Below, in pieces: positions 33,010 to 44,051 of a stretch of DNA of 64,000 nucleotides. The stretch spans positions 20,763,231 through 20,827,230 of the forward strand of contig OX463815.1 of assembly GCA_949825045.1 (NCBI GenBank), given 5' to 3'. The number at the start of each line of letters is the position of its first letter. The first letter of the stretch is position 1. Position numbers and translations under genes: made by a program. A model generated the notes under the pieces. It was not told the DNA's origin. It did not search any database and worked only from the letters and a program-made list of their open reading frames with translations. The DNA comes from Argyresthia goedartella (taxonomy: Eukaryota > Arthropoda > Insecta > Lepidoptera > Argyresthiidae).

Positions 33010-33807
33010 ATGAAACCATCAACATCAAAGCGAAAAAGCAATGGATATCAATCTGATGATGACAATATCAGATACAAATTCAATACCGAGTACATAAACA
33101 GCACTACAAAATTGTCAGTAAAGCCTACAAAGGAAGGTAAGATGCTAGAGAAACCGAGCCAAGAGCATGACATCCGCTATAAGTTCCCCGAAGCAACTGT
33201 AAAAATAAGACCGCTTGATCTGAAGCAGAAATCCAAACCCAAAATAAAAGTAAACTTCTGGAGCAACAAACAATCACCACGTCTCAACAAAGGAAAAGAA
33301 CCAGAAACATCCAACCGAAGAAACACAGTGGCTGTAACTGGACAAAACTCCACTACAATGACACATCAACACTCAGCAGTTAAAGTCCGGAAAAGAGTCT
33401 CATTCTTACCGACCCCATTGTTCTCTGAGAACCATGACCCCATGGTGACAGTCCCTGATGACTTGACAATAAATTTGAATGCCGAAGAAGCACATGAGCT
33501 ACGGGATGATCTTAATGCTGCATTTATCAACAGCATCAAGAAGAAAAAGTCTGATGCACAGAAACAAAAATTAAAAAGTGATATGATCCAGACAACCCCT
33601 ACAGCTCAGAAAAGGAGGCACAGCCCTGATTACCCAAGAGTTCACAATAATGAGACTGAACTTGAATTTTTTTCTAAGTATGTCGTTCAGAAACTCAGAA
33701 GAATGGAAACCAACCAACGTATCTATTCAGAGAACTTGATAAACACAGTTCTCATGCTCGGTCAGCTCGGCAAACTGAACGGCAAATCTAAGATCAATGA
33801 TCCCTGA
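33010..33807 (+). CDS. Nested host gene: basic protein with BESS-like C-terminus and RVSF motif
   Basis: An intact 265-codon frame lies in one exon (33010-33807) after a 5' UTR intron; a polyadenylation signal AATAAA is at 34683-34688. The protein is Lys/Ser/Thr-rich and probably nuclear (IKKKKSDAQKQKLK near 177-190). Two copies of an IRYKF motif lie near residues 20 and 55. RKRVSF (128-132 region) fits the RVxF docking motif for protein phosphatase 1. Residues 217-253 (EFFSKYVVQKLRRMET… INTVL) resemble the BESS protein-interaction motif of insect MADF-BESS factors, but no MADF domain is present. The function is unknown. It is the best-supported complete host gene here. Confidence 0.8.
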   Translation: MKPSTSKRKSNGYQSDDDNIRYKFNTEYINSTTKLSVKPTKEGKMLEKPSQEHDIRYKFPEATVKIRPLDLKQKSKPKIKVNFWSNKQSPRLNKGKEPETSNRRNTVAVTGQNSTTMTHQHSAVKVRKRVSFLPTPLFSENHDPMVTVPDDLTINLNAEEAHELRDDLNAAFINSIKKKKSDAQKQKLKSDMIQTTPTAQKRRHSPDYPRVHNNETELEFFSKYVVQKLRRMETNQRIYSENLINTVLMLGQLGKLNGKSKINDP

Positions 33808-34682
33808 TGAACATACTGGCTGACTGATCATATTTTGTTGCAAAATATTTGTTAAACTTTCATCATTCAACATTCAAGGAATGTTTTGTCTATTTGGTTA
33901 GCAAACTACTAGAGTACTATGAATTTTTGGAAATCAATTGTTCAGTCATTGAGTGATAGTTTATATAAGTTAATAATGTACTTGCAATTTTTTCTACAAA
34001 TTGTAACATATAGTTGAATTGGAAGCCAGTGAAAGTTGTTCCGAATGATGTCATCAAAAAAACCTTGAAAGTTAATTAAACAATTCTGTTACATCCTGTA
34101 TACATTAAATATGTAGAGACAGAAGAAAAGATAAACCGCACATAATGTGCAGGGTTCGTATTAGACTAGATAAGTAAAGATTGCAGTACTGTCAAAGTGA
34201 ACATTTTGTACAGAAATAATACTTATTTAAAATGTTCATTTACTCATAACTTAGAAATAGATGTATAGAATAGTGTTAGTAACTGATAGTTTATTTAATG
34301 TCTAACCTGTGTTCTAATTTATTAAGAGAATGCCTTGCTTGTTTACTTTTATTTATTTACAATGCAATTACAGATTAAGTGAGGTTTTCATACTAGAAAA
34401 TTATTTTTGTTTCTACTTTTGAATCTATATCATTTGTTTGAAAGTCAATTTTAACCACAGGCCTTCCGCACCCGCTCGCATCTTCCGCATATGCACATAT
34501 AAAATCGGTTTCAAACAAATGGCATGCAACTGTAAAGTATGGGGAGTCGCATTCGCGTAGCCCCATGTGCGGATGGCCTTAATGTTCTACCATTCAGTTT
34601 TGTTTGTTGTAGAGTTTAAATAATTGGCATGTTACTCGAAAATTGTTGCACTGTATTTGAATGTGTGGTTTGTTGGTAACTG

Positions 34683-34688
34683 AATAAA
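34683..34688 (+). terminator. Polyadenylation signal of the nested gene
   Basis: AATAAA is the first canonical signal in a suitable place after about 875 bases of 3' UTR. The 3' UTR contains a small inverted-repeat segment (about 34458-34582) with ggcc-tccgcac ends in opposite orientation, probably a MITE scrap. Confidence 0.5.
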
Positions 34689-34791
34689 TTAAAAACTATT
34701 TTTTCCATTGTTAAATACTTTTTAAAGCACAATGCAGACGTGTTTTATCTGCGAGATAACTACATTGATTTATTTATGCACAAGTAAACTA

Positions 34792-34809
34792 TAGGTTAGG
34801 TTAGGTTAG
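34792..34809. repeat. Short TTAGG tract
   Basis: About 3.6 units of TTAGG, the insect telomere repeat unit. It is very short and may be chance. 34810-35785 holds no supported gene. Confidence 0.6.
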
Positions 34810-35789
34810 TATTTGTATCGAGGAGCATGCTGAAATAAATTGTTAATAATTAAATTTTCTCTTAATTGAGCAAAATTCTAGATTCAGTGTTCTTGTATGC
34901 TAATGGTGGACTAGGTGCCTATTTGTATAGGGTTAAACCATATTGTTAATAAAATCTCCCTAGTAGCCTTTTGCTCAGGTACGAATCTTCTGCATAATGA
35001 AGTTGTGATTCTAGTGTACATCTTATATAATATTTAAACAGTACAATGATCAATAGTTAACTTCACAATTCACGATTATCGCGAAGTTTGTAGCGATATT
35101 TGTTGTTAATAAGTATTTTTACGAACTTACTGAGTGCTATCAATTTGTGCTGTATTGTCTGCTATATACGAAGCACGAGTCTAAACTTATTCCCATAATT
35201 TCAAAGCTTACACATACAAAGTTGGTGTTTTTCTCAGAAAATTGCTGCCCTAAAATCGAGTAATCCCCTACCGAAACTTCTCTAGCACCGAGTCCTCAAC
35301 CATAGCCTAAGGGCAACCTTTCGAGTGGCTCCATTGATAAAACCGTTTATTTCTTGTTACTATTTAAATGATGCGTAAGTATAAGGTTCCGTTATTATAT
35401 TATACTTATTTTGAATACATGGAATGTTTAATTAGGTTAACCTTTCTCGACTTCCCACCAACCCAAACCCATTTTGAGACATCGCGATTTTGTACCTCAT
35501 GCCATGATGGTAATAAAATTTAAAACCTATAACTGGAATATGACGTCTATTGCAGTCATGGGTCGTTGAGGGGCTAACTACTACGGTGGAGCACGGATGT
35601 ATGGGGATTTTTTTTTATTAATATTTCTTGTTCTAATAGTGATGATTTTGTGTGTTGCACTAAAATAGAAAAACGTGTTAATTTATATCTTATTTGAATA
35701 ATATCTTCTGCCTCCGCTTTAGCCTCAAACTTTAAGATTTTTTTAGAAAACTCAGTGTGTTTCAATGTACTGTACTTAACTTAAAATTA

Positions 35790-37449
35790 CACTGGACAGC
35801 AAATAAACCGGGCCACCCGCCACCTTGACACTCTAATCCGATTCCCTCAAAAAGTATGAAGTTTACATCAATCGAAGTTATACCTACAGAAAGAACATTT
35901 CATGACGATTAAAATCAATGCAAACACATTGGGGTTTTTCAATTTAATAAGTGAGTTTTTAGCAATTTTACAAAGACAAGTTATTTTTTACCGAGTTAAT
36001 CTTTATTAATTACCGAGTTCAAAACATTAAAAACAACCGAAAACAAAGAGAAAATTGCAAAAAAGTTTTTGGTTAGTATTTAGTGTTATCTCCCCTTGCT
36101 CGGAGAACTGATAGCATCCTCCTATTCATAGACCTCACGAGTGTGACGATGATATCTTGAGGAATTGCATTCCACGCCTCCTCAATTGCGATTCTAAGCT
36201 CTGGAAGCCTCATTGGAGCAGGTACTCGGGCTCGAACCTGACGTTTCAGCTCATCCCATAGGTGCTCTATCAGATTTAAGTCCAGGCTTCGAGCTGGCCA
36301 GTCCAAATTAGGAATGCCCACGTCACGAAGATACTGGGTCACCACATGAGCAGTATGAGGGCGTGCATTATCTTGCGTTAACTGCATATCCTGCCCGATA
36401 AATCCTGCATACGGTACCACATGTTCTGCGAAGATTTCAGTGATGTAGCGATGAGAAGTCAATCCACGAGCAAGGGCAGTCGTTTCGATGAAAACTAACG
36501 CTGTTCATGCGGTTAAGGAAATGCCATCCCAGACCATTACAGATCTTTCTCCATAAGCAACAATTTCCTCAATGCAACACTGAGAAGAGAATAGCGTTCT
36601 CCAGTACAACGATATACTCTCTGCCGTCGATCACATCCATGAAGACTCACCCTGGACTCATCAGTGAACAGTACATTACTCCACTGCTCTAACGTCCAAT
36701 CCCTATGCTCTCGAGCAAACTGAAGTCGAGCTCGACGGTGGGCTACCGTCAATGCTGGACCTGTTGCAGATCTTCTTGGAGTCAGGTTACATTCAACAAG
36801 TCTCCTTCTGACTGTATCCAAACTTATGACCACTTGGCGTTCGTCACGCAGACTTCGTTGGACTTGAACTGCATTGAGACGGCGATTCCGAAGAAAGGCC
36901 AAATGAATATAACGATCATCTGCGACTGATGGAACCCTAGGTCTGCCTGTACAAGGACGCCGATCAAACGCTCCAATCTCTAAGTATCGTCTGTAAACTC
37001 GTTGCACCAAGGCGCGACCGATTTAAAGTCTTCGAGCGACCTCACGTTGCCCTAAGCCTGCTTGAAATAGCGCTACAGCTTGAGCTGCTTCCTGAGGTGT
37101 CGTCTCCATTATTAACCGCGAATAGTAGTGAAAATTCACGCGTCTGAGCAAAAACAAACTGACAACTGACACAAATAAAAAAAAGGGTAAGAACTATCCG
37201 GCTACCTTAATGGTAAAAGAAAAAAATGTAAGCGCGAACTCCAGTCAAAACAGAGCGAAATGTTAGAATTGTGTTTGTTGCTTCATTACACCGTTAATAA
37301 ACGACATTTTAAAGTTAAATTTATATTGATTGTAATCGTCATTAAACGCTCTTTCTGTAGGTATAACTTTTCGCATTCGCATCGCAAATCGCGAAAATCG
37401 CATTATAGTTCGAAAGTCGCAGGTGGCCCGGTTAATTTGCTGTCCAGTT
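35790..37449 (-). mobile_element. Tc1-like DNA transposon with TIRs
   Basis: The ends are inverted repeats: cactggacagcaaataaaccgggccacc at the left and its near-complement (ggtggcccggttaatttgctgtccagt) at the right, both next to TA, the Tc1/mariner target. The length of about 1.66 kb is typical. It contains one decayed transposase on the minus strand. Confidence 0.9.
36073..37110 (-). pseudogene. Tc1-like transposase, broken
   Basis: The reading begins near 37110 (METTPQEAAQAVALFQ). It meets an in-frame TAA near 37022 and continues with the paired helix-turn-helix and GRPR linker (CTGRPRVPSVADDR), then the first catalytic segment LFTDESRVSLHG. After a frame shift near 36540-36600 it resumes with QDNARPHTA (second D) and SLDLNLIEHLWDELK (E). 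It ends at 36073. At least one stop and one frame shift make it inactive. The catalytic residues are all still recognisable. Confidence 0.9.
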
Positions 37450-37558
37450 TAGTTATAAAAGGGTGTTTAATGATACTCAATTTGTAAGTAAGGCATGTTA
37501 AATAGACTTTTATTAAAATAAAGAAGAAAGGTGTTTCACAAAGAATAATAAAAAAATA

Positions 37559-39755
37559 TTAAGTTGCTCTAAAATCACGTTTTATTTCAAACTTTGGCAT
37601 TTCCTTCCTTGACTGTATTTTAGCCTTTATTGCTCCTAAACGTGCCATTTTTGTGCACTGAGAAGTGGAAGCTTCTGTGGTCATTTTCACAGCACGCTCC
37701 ACAGCTTGAGTATGGCATGGTAGTCGTAAAAATACCAGTTGACCTTCTCCGCCCGACTGGGCGATATTCTCTATTTCCTCCGTTGTTAACTTCTTCAGAA
37801 TCGGTGGTTCAGTTACTCTCGTCTGCCAGTTTATTATGTCAATGTAATTGGACGCATTGAAGTTTACCATTGGCACTTCAAACATCCTTAGTGTAGAAGT
37901 TTCAGGCACACTGCGGGTCTTCAGGATTCGTCGAGCGGCCAGTTCACGAATGTGTTTTCTTTCGTCACAAATCATCGCCAGCAAAACATTTTCAGGATGC
38001 GCAAAATAACTATTTCGCTGAATCACAGGATCAATAACTATTCTCAGGTCTTCAGAGAGATACCTAGAGGCTGCAATCATGCTGAAGAGATGTCGCGTAC
38101 CATCTTTGCACGATGGTTTCATCTTGATGGAAAACCACGATGGAGCATACACTTTTACTATAAATGTGGCCAAAATAACTAAAGCTGGCGATGGAATCTC
38201 TGTGGCTACATAGAGACGTAGTAGTCGGTTGGCACGTGTTAGCCAACGAGCGTGTGACATTTTACCGGGGGACCTATTTTCTAGATCTTCTGTAAAATCC
38301 CCTGAGAGTACCGCTGAAACAATGTTGTACAAGTACTGTTGGTCGGTACTCAGATCTGGGCTCATTTCTGGTAGGTTTTCGCCTTCAATTCGTTGAAATT
38401 TTATAACTGGTAAGTGCTCGCAAGTTTCAAGTGCTTTTCCCAAAGGTCCTGTTATACGTCTTTGGTCCAGAAGTTGAGCCATCGAGATAGAGAAACAAGT
38501 GTCTCAAAGGCAATTTGTTCATGTGGAGTAAGCAAATTATCCACTGAAGTGGTTTCTGCAATCGCTTTTCAAGTAGGCGTATAATACCGCCATATTTTCC
38601 AGTATTCACATTTGTTCCGTCACAACCAATTGCCATAAAACAGTTTAGGGAAATGACTTCCTCTGCTAAGAATCTCGCAATAGCGGTTTCAATTCCTTTA
38701 GCCGAACCAACGTGTGGCACGGCGTAACCCAGGTAAACCGAACCTGGCTCTTGAATAAGTGAGATGTGTTCCTCCACTGTGGTTGATCTGTAGTTCTTAT
38801 TGCCTTTTTTGATAATTTTCAAAGTTCGGTCCTTCCTGCCATCAAAATACAATGCAGAAACTTCTGGAACGTTGGCTTCCTCCATCAACTTTTGTCTAGT
38901 TTTAGACCTCTCTCTGCGCAACTTACTTCTGTCAATAACCTCAATATTCGACCCAATGTCATGTAAAAGAGATGATGCAATGGCTGCTGCTGCCCTGTCT
39001 GATACTCCGTACTGGTCACATGTTTTTGACAACTTAGGAAAATCCATAAATGACAACTTTGCCTTTTTGTTTGCAGAAACGCCTTCTTTTATAGTTTTTG
39101 TGGGAGAAGCTGTACCACTGCGGATTTCGGACTCCGACGATACCGGAGAGGAACAAACTTCCATAACAACTGATGTAGAACTTGTATTGACGGATGGATC
39201 TGGCAGTTTTTGTTGTTGTTGTTTCCTCTTTTGGGTCTTTTGCATTTTTTTTGTAACGGTTAAGTCGATTCTACCAATTACCATTCTGCGAGAGGTTCTT
39301 TGGTCTGTCAGAAAAGATTGTTCACATTTTGGAACTTTTTTATCCTTTGGACAAGCGCATCGCTCAAAATCACTGCATTTGCAAGCTGAGATATCGAAGA
39401 GTGACTTACTATTCTGTCGAAAAGTTCCCAATGTCTCCGGTGAAAGCTTCTTGATGGATTTAAGCAAATTTTTGCATTTTAAGTGATAGGTTTTTAACAT
39501 TTACAGGACACGGGTTCTCGTAACTGCCTTCAAAGATGCAGTTAGCCATACATTTTCAATGGTAGATACCACTATTGCAGCAATATCAGAAAATGTTGGT
39601 TCTTTTGCATTTGTTTTGAGTATTTGCCTCGTCCATTCGTAATACTTCATTACATCTTCGTAAGTAGGTAGGATATTTGGCTTTAAGTCACAGCAATCAC
39701 CAAAAAGAGGACACTTTAATGCACTCCTTGTTTTATCCATGCTTGAGAAACACAA
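37559..39755 (-). pseudogene. Transposase-like gene of unassigned family, broken
   Basis: Three minus-strand pieces line up as one protein of about 730 residues: 39755-39501, then in the same frame after a single TAA 39500-38427, then a frame shift to 38482-37559. Marks include a cysteine cluster (ACKCSDFERCACPKD), YFDGRKD, an AIGCDGTNVNTGK motif, ICLLHMNKLPLRHLF and LRLPCHTQAVERAVK. The spaced acidic and His/Cys motifs suggest a nuclease-type transposase. I recall similar multi-copy uncharacterised proteins in insects, but I cannot name the superfamily. A 228-codon plus-strand frame (38800-39486) is its antisense shadow. No TIRs were found. Confidence 0.6.
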
Positions 39756-40530
39756 ATTAGCTAGCTACTTGATACGTGAACAAATGCGCGACCTTTCACT
39801 TTCACAACAAATAGCGCACTGACACAAGTTTGAAACAGTACAAAGTGCCTCACCGCGCGCCCCCGCACTCCCCTTATTTAAGGTTAACAACGTTAGATCA
39901 TCCTGCTTTTAGTGTTTTAATACAATAATGTGCTATTATGCTATGGGAAAATGAAATAAAATAAATAATTTTTGTATAAAATATCATATTTGAATGGCAA
40001 TAAAGTTGCGTCTAAAATCAAGGTTTTTCAAAATTTCAACGACGTGGCGGAGGCAGTTACTCTCAATCGAATCAAATTATATTTTACATAAGCAAATTTG
40101 AGCCTAATAGACACAAACTTTTTGCTATTACATGTCCGTAAAGTGAAAAAAAAAATTACGCTCCACGCTACTAACTACCCCAAATACTGCGTTGGCGTTG
40201 TACAGGCTCTTGACATTTACCGTCTTGTGATTTTTCTGTACAATAGCCGTTGTTACTAATTATAGCATACAAAACTGCATTAATAGACCGCGCGACGAAG
40301 CGGCCGTTTCAGCATGGACGAAGATTATTTCGTATGTGCGGATGTCCAGCTTATTATCTCGTAAAATGTTGTGAGCAGTTTCGTTATCGTGTCGATTTAG
40401 TTTTAGGAAAAAATATATAGATTGGATTTTAGATCGCAAAACAATGTTATTGGTGCGGATACTTTCATACTCCATGTACGTAACCAGTTGCATTTATAAG
40501 TTTGTACCTATGTGGTGTTAAAAGATAATA
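39756..40530. other. Gene-free stretch
   Basis: A CG-rich patch at 39850-39880 may be the promoter side of the element to its left. The 77-codon minus frame at 40260-40493 has no recognisable domain. Confidence 0.45.
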
Positions 40531-40539
40531 ATAATAATA

Positions 40540-41780
40540 TTCATTTATTTCAAACATAAGTCCGTAGTGTTAGTAACAATATCTTAAAGTCTAGTGTTAG
40601 TGGTTTGACAACAACAAAAATAAATAAGCAAATACATAAATTAAATATCTAAGTATAATATCCTGGTGTGGAGCTGCACCCAATGTTTTAACATTGGGGA
40701 GTCCCACCGGTATATATGAAGACACTCAAGATCCTGTTGGTGCTGCCGCGGAGGCGCGCCATCATGGAGGCGCTCCGATTTCTCATTATAGCATAAAAGC
40801 CATCTGTAAGCGCCTCCGCAAACATTCCAGAGGCACTGCAAAACCGCGGCAGTCGCAGCAGAACCCTGAATGCGTTATTATACTGGACTCGCATGTCGCC
40901 ATCTGGCCGCTGCGTAAAGTCGACCCATAGGCTGCAGGTGTAAAATGACTGACAGTATGCTTTAAAAAGCGTGATTTTGACTGCTTTTGAACACCTTGCA
41001 AACCTTCGGGCCAACATATTACAGCGGAGAGCTAGCGACCTTCGTTCCCTCTCGATGTCCATATTGTCCCTAAGATCCTCAGTGACCCAGTGGCCCAGGT
41101 ATTTAAATTAAACTTCTGTACCCTAAACAGAGGTGTACCACAGAGTGAGACTTCAGGCATATTATGGTAGGTTTTAGAGCCAGACTTGAAGACCATAAGC
41201 TCACTCTTTTTTGCATTATACCTGAGCCCATGGGCCACTGCATAGCCGTAAGTTCCATAGTCATTTTTCTGAGCAGACTTCAGTTTCTCAATTTCAATTT
41301 TCAACAGTTCCATCTGATCAACCGTTGCGAACCGTTTTTCTTGAGAGTAACTTTCCTGAATGTTTCTCAATTCACTTTGAATTACAATAATGTCTTTTAG
41401 AAGCCTCGACACATCGATGTGGTCAAAGGTAGTTGGTTGGTGGTAGTTTCTGAAGCTCCTTTGCAACGAATATTGGCAGGTGTTGAGGATCTGACTCCTT
41501 GATTAGGCATATAATGTCATCCATGTCACGTTTGGACTTGCCTTCTTTTCTTCTTACTGTCTTTTTCTTTGACGCCGCGCCGAGTCAAAGAGAAGTGTTT
41601 TGGTGGTGTTGTTGTTCTGTGAAGGCCGATGTACACAGACGAACAAGGCTTTCCTCGTCCATAACATCACACTTGTTTTGCACGAATGCGAGAACTTCGT
41701 TAATGACCACAGATATCGAGAGATAGGCCCTTGGCGCTAAGCTTGTATCGGAACCAGTGTCGCCGAAGACTAAGAACACG
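40540..41780 (-). pseudogene. LINE remnant: ORF1-like N-terminus joined to RT C-terminus
   Basis: From 41779 leftwards: a segment with VQNKCDVMDEESLVRLCTSA, then a coiled-coil segment FDHIDVSRLLKDIIVIQSEL, both like the ORF1 product of common lepidopteran LINEs. Directly after it (about 41260) comes RT C-terminal sequence: AVAHGLRYNAKKSELMVF, then after a frame change LARRFARCSKAVKITLFKAY. Most of ORF2 is therefore deleted. The 3' end lies near 40540 (AT-rich tail). Confidence 0.7.
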
Positions 41781-43010
41781 CATACATTTACACCACTCGT
41801 ACATCGATCCCTCCGCTTTTATTGGTCAGTGCAATGTCATGCACCTATCGTCCGAACACACCCACACTACCGCAGGTATACTAGCTAGTCGATCTAGTGT
41901 TGGGACAATGCATGGACAGCGTGTATCACATCGATCGATTATAATTTATAGACTGGTATAGACAGTCGTATACAATGCCGGGTTCTATAAATATCATAGT
42001 AAATTGTTTGTAAATACGACATATTTATGCGACATACGACATACGAGACCCCTTTGCCTCTCTTCTTTTTTTCAACAGAATCCTTACAGCTAGAAAGAGA
42101 GGCAAAGAGGTTTCTGAAGGTAGAATAACTGTGAACTCTTCGGACCTGACTGAAAGCATCGGAATTTCCGATCAATACTTATAACACCCCATTATACTTC
42201 GTCGGGCGAGGTTTTAAACAAACTTAAAATCTAAACTGCCTGTTTGGCAATCATTGGAATAACTAACAATAAAATTACGTATTATGAGCAATAAAATAAC
42301 TATATTATTACATTAACTATATTAGTAATTGCGGAATGATAAAATCTATCGATTCAAAAACATAATTCTCCTATCACTATCCCCATCACTATATGTCGTC
42401 TTTGTGTGCGTGTAACAGTTCGCCTCCGTATCACGATGCATCTTTGTTTTCGTACTTAGATAAGTTTGAAATATTCATTGCGTGTTAGCTTGGCAATAAG
42501 TAGTGAAATTAAGATACAAAACAAGCAATGTATAGTAAACTTAGCGAGAACAACATGACATTGTCACTTTAATGTCAATTCGTGACGAATTTTCCACGAA
42601 TGAGTTATTTTCGTAATAATGTTTATTTCTTGTGTTTTAAGAGGAAATAATAGTTGGAATTAGACTTACAAGTGATATGTGACACCGGCGTTCTTGGAGT
42701 TCACAATCTCGCTTCTATTTTTGCACGTGAGCATTGCACAGGTCGGCATTTTCGAAAAACAAAGGAAATGAATTCGTCACTGCGGTCGCCCGGTGACTAC
42801 CGAGAATTTTTAATATCTAACCTGTCGGAGCTACATTTTTTCGCACGTGCCACGCCCCTCAACCTATCTCTCGATATCTGTGTTAATGACTATATTGCAT
42901 GTATCACATTTAATTAGGTTAGAACACATGTTTACTTTCGTAGCCGCTGATCGACAGCGTCACACACGAGACAACACGACCGCGCAGTACCGTGCGCGCG
43001 GGCTGACTGT
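41781..43010. other. Gene-free stretch with small foldbacks
   Basis: A foldback near 42048-42110 has acccctttgcctctct against its inverse with one mismatch. No gene is supported. The 87-codon plus frame at 42654 is not convincing. Confidence 0.45.
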
Positions 43011-43018
43011 TATATAAT

Positions 43019-43620
43019 GCAGTCGGGTTATTCGTTTTTATAATAATTCCACTTGTTCACACGATAAACTTCAAGGGTGTGAGGGGTTAGAAAGTAATTA
43101 AAAAACGCAAAAATCCTCTGTAGCAAATCGAGGTCTACAGCTCACAGGGCCCTAGTATTATTTCTCTCTTAATTAGAAGGCCTTGCTTGCGAAAGCTCTT
43201 TGTCTAAAAGCCCTCTCAGTCAGATGTTATCCTAGCGATAGCTTAGATCGCGATAGTCAGCTTTTTCATTCAACTCAGTGGCCCTGCTCAGCCTAGTCGA
43301 AACAATCCAAGCAGGTTTTGAAAAAAAAAAAATACTGTTGAAGTGAAAAAAAAACATTGTGGAAGTTGTTCAGAATGATGTCCCTGACAACTTCAAATCA
43401 GACCAGAAGTTTATGAAGTTAAAAAAAAAGAAAATTTTACGTATTCAAAATCTGATCACATCCTGAAAACGCTATTCCTCCTTGACATAGGTACCTACCT
43501 AGTAACCTACCGAAATAATAAGAGCTCTGTGAGCTATTAGACCTCGCTATATTTTCCACCCCCGACCCCTTGACGTTTATTGGGTGAACAAGTGGAATTA
43601 CTTGATATAAAAACAAATAA
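43019..43620. mobile_element. Inverted-repeat element, repeat S arms
   Basis: 43019-43150 and 43520-43620 are diverged reverse complements: tccacttgttcac…cttcaagggtgtgagg…gaggtctacagctcacag on the left and its inverse on the right. A solo arm is at 21240-21395. It may be a MITE of about 600 bp or two opposite insertions. Fragments of repeat T follow at 43630-43800. Confidence 0.5.
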
Positions 43621-44051
43621 GTAACCAGTATGAAAGTAGCCGCAACATTGTAGGCAAACTACATCTTGCGATCTAGAATCATGACTTCACAAAAATCATA
43701 TTCTTAGCATAAGTCTCACTGTTTCCACAAATCCAACGACACCTCATTTGTTCAAATCTGTCAAGCCGTTGGGGCTGTAACGGCTTATTTTTACATTTTT
43801 AACAGCATATCTTCGCTATTTTGAAAAAAATCGAAAAAAAAACAATCTAAGTAGGTACCGAACCTGCTCACAAAATTTCACGAGAATCGGTTGAGAAATG
43901 CGACCGGTTCCTATATTTAACGGATCGTCATCCGTAAAAGTAACTGTGCGTTTTTCCCTAACCAACTACGAGTCGTTAATACCGTTCGACAATTTACTTT
44001 CTGTACCTTTTATCTACGGACGTCCGTTGGTCATAGATGTCATTGAAATCC

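Noticed and set aside
34792..34809. Interstitial telomere
   Set aside because: Fewer than four TTAGG units; too short to distinguish from chance.
38800..39486. 228-codon plus-strand open frame
   Set aside because: It is antisense to the transposase-like gene at 37559-39755, whose minus frame carries clear motifs.
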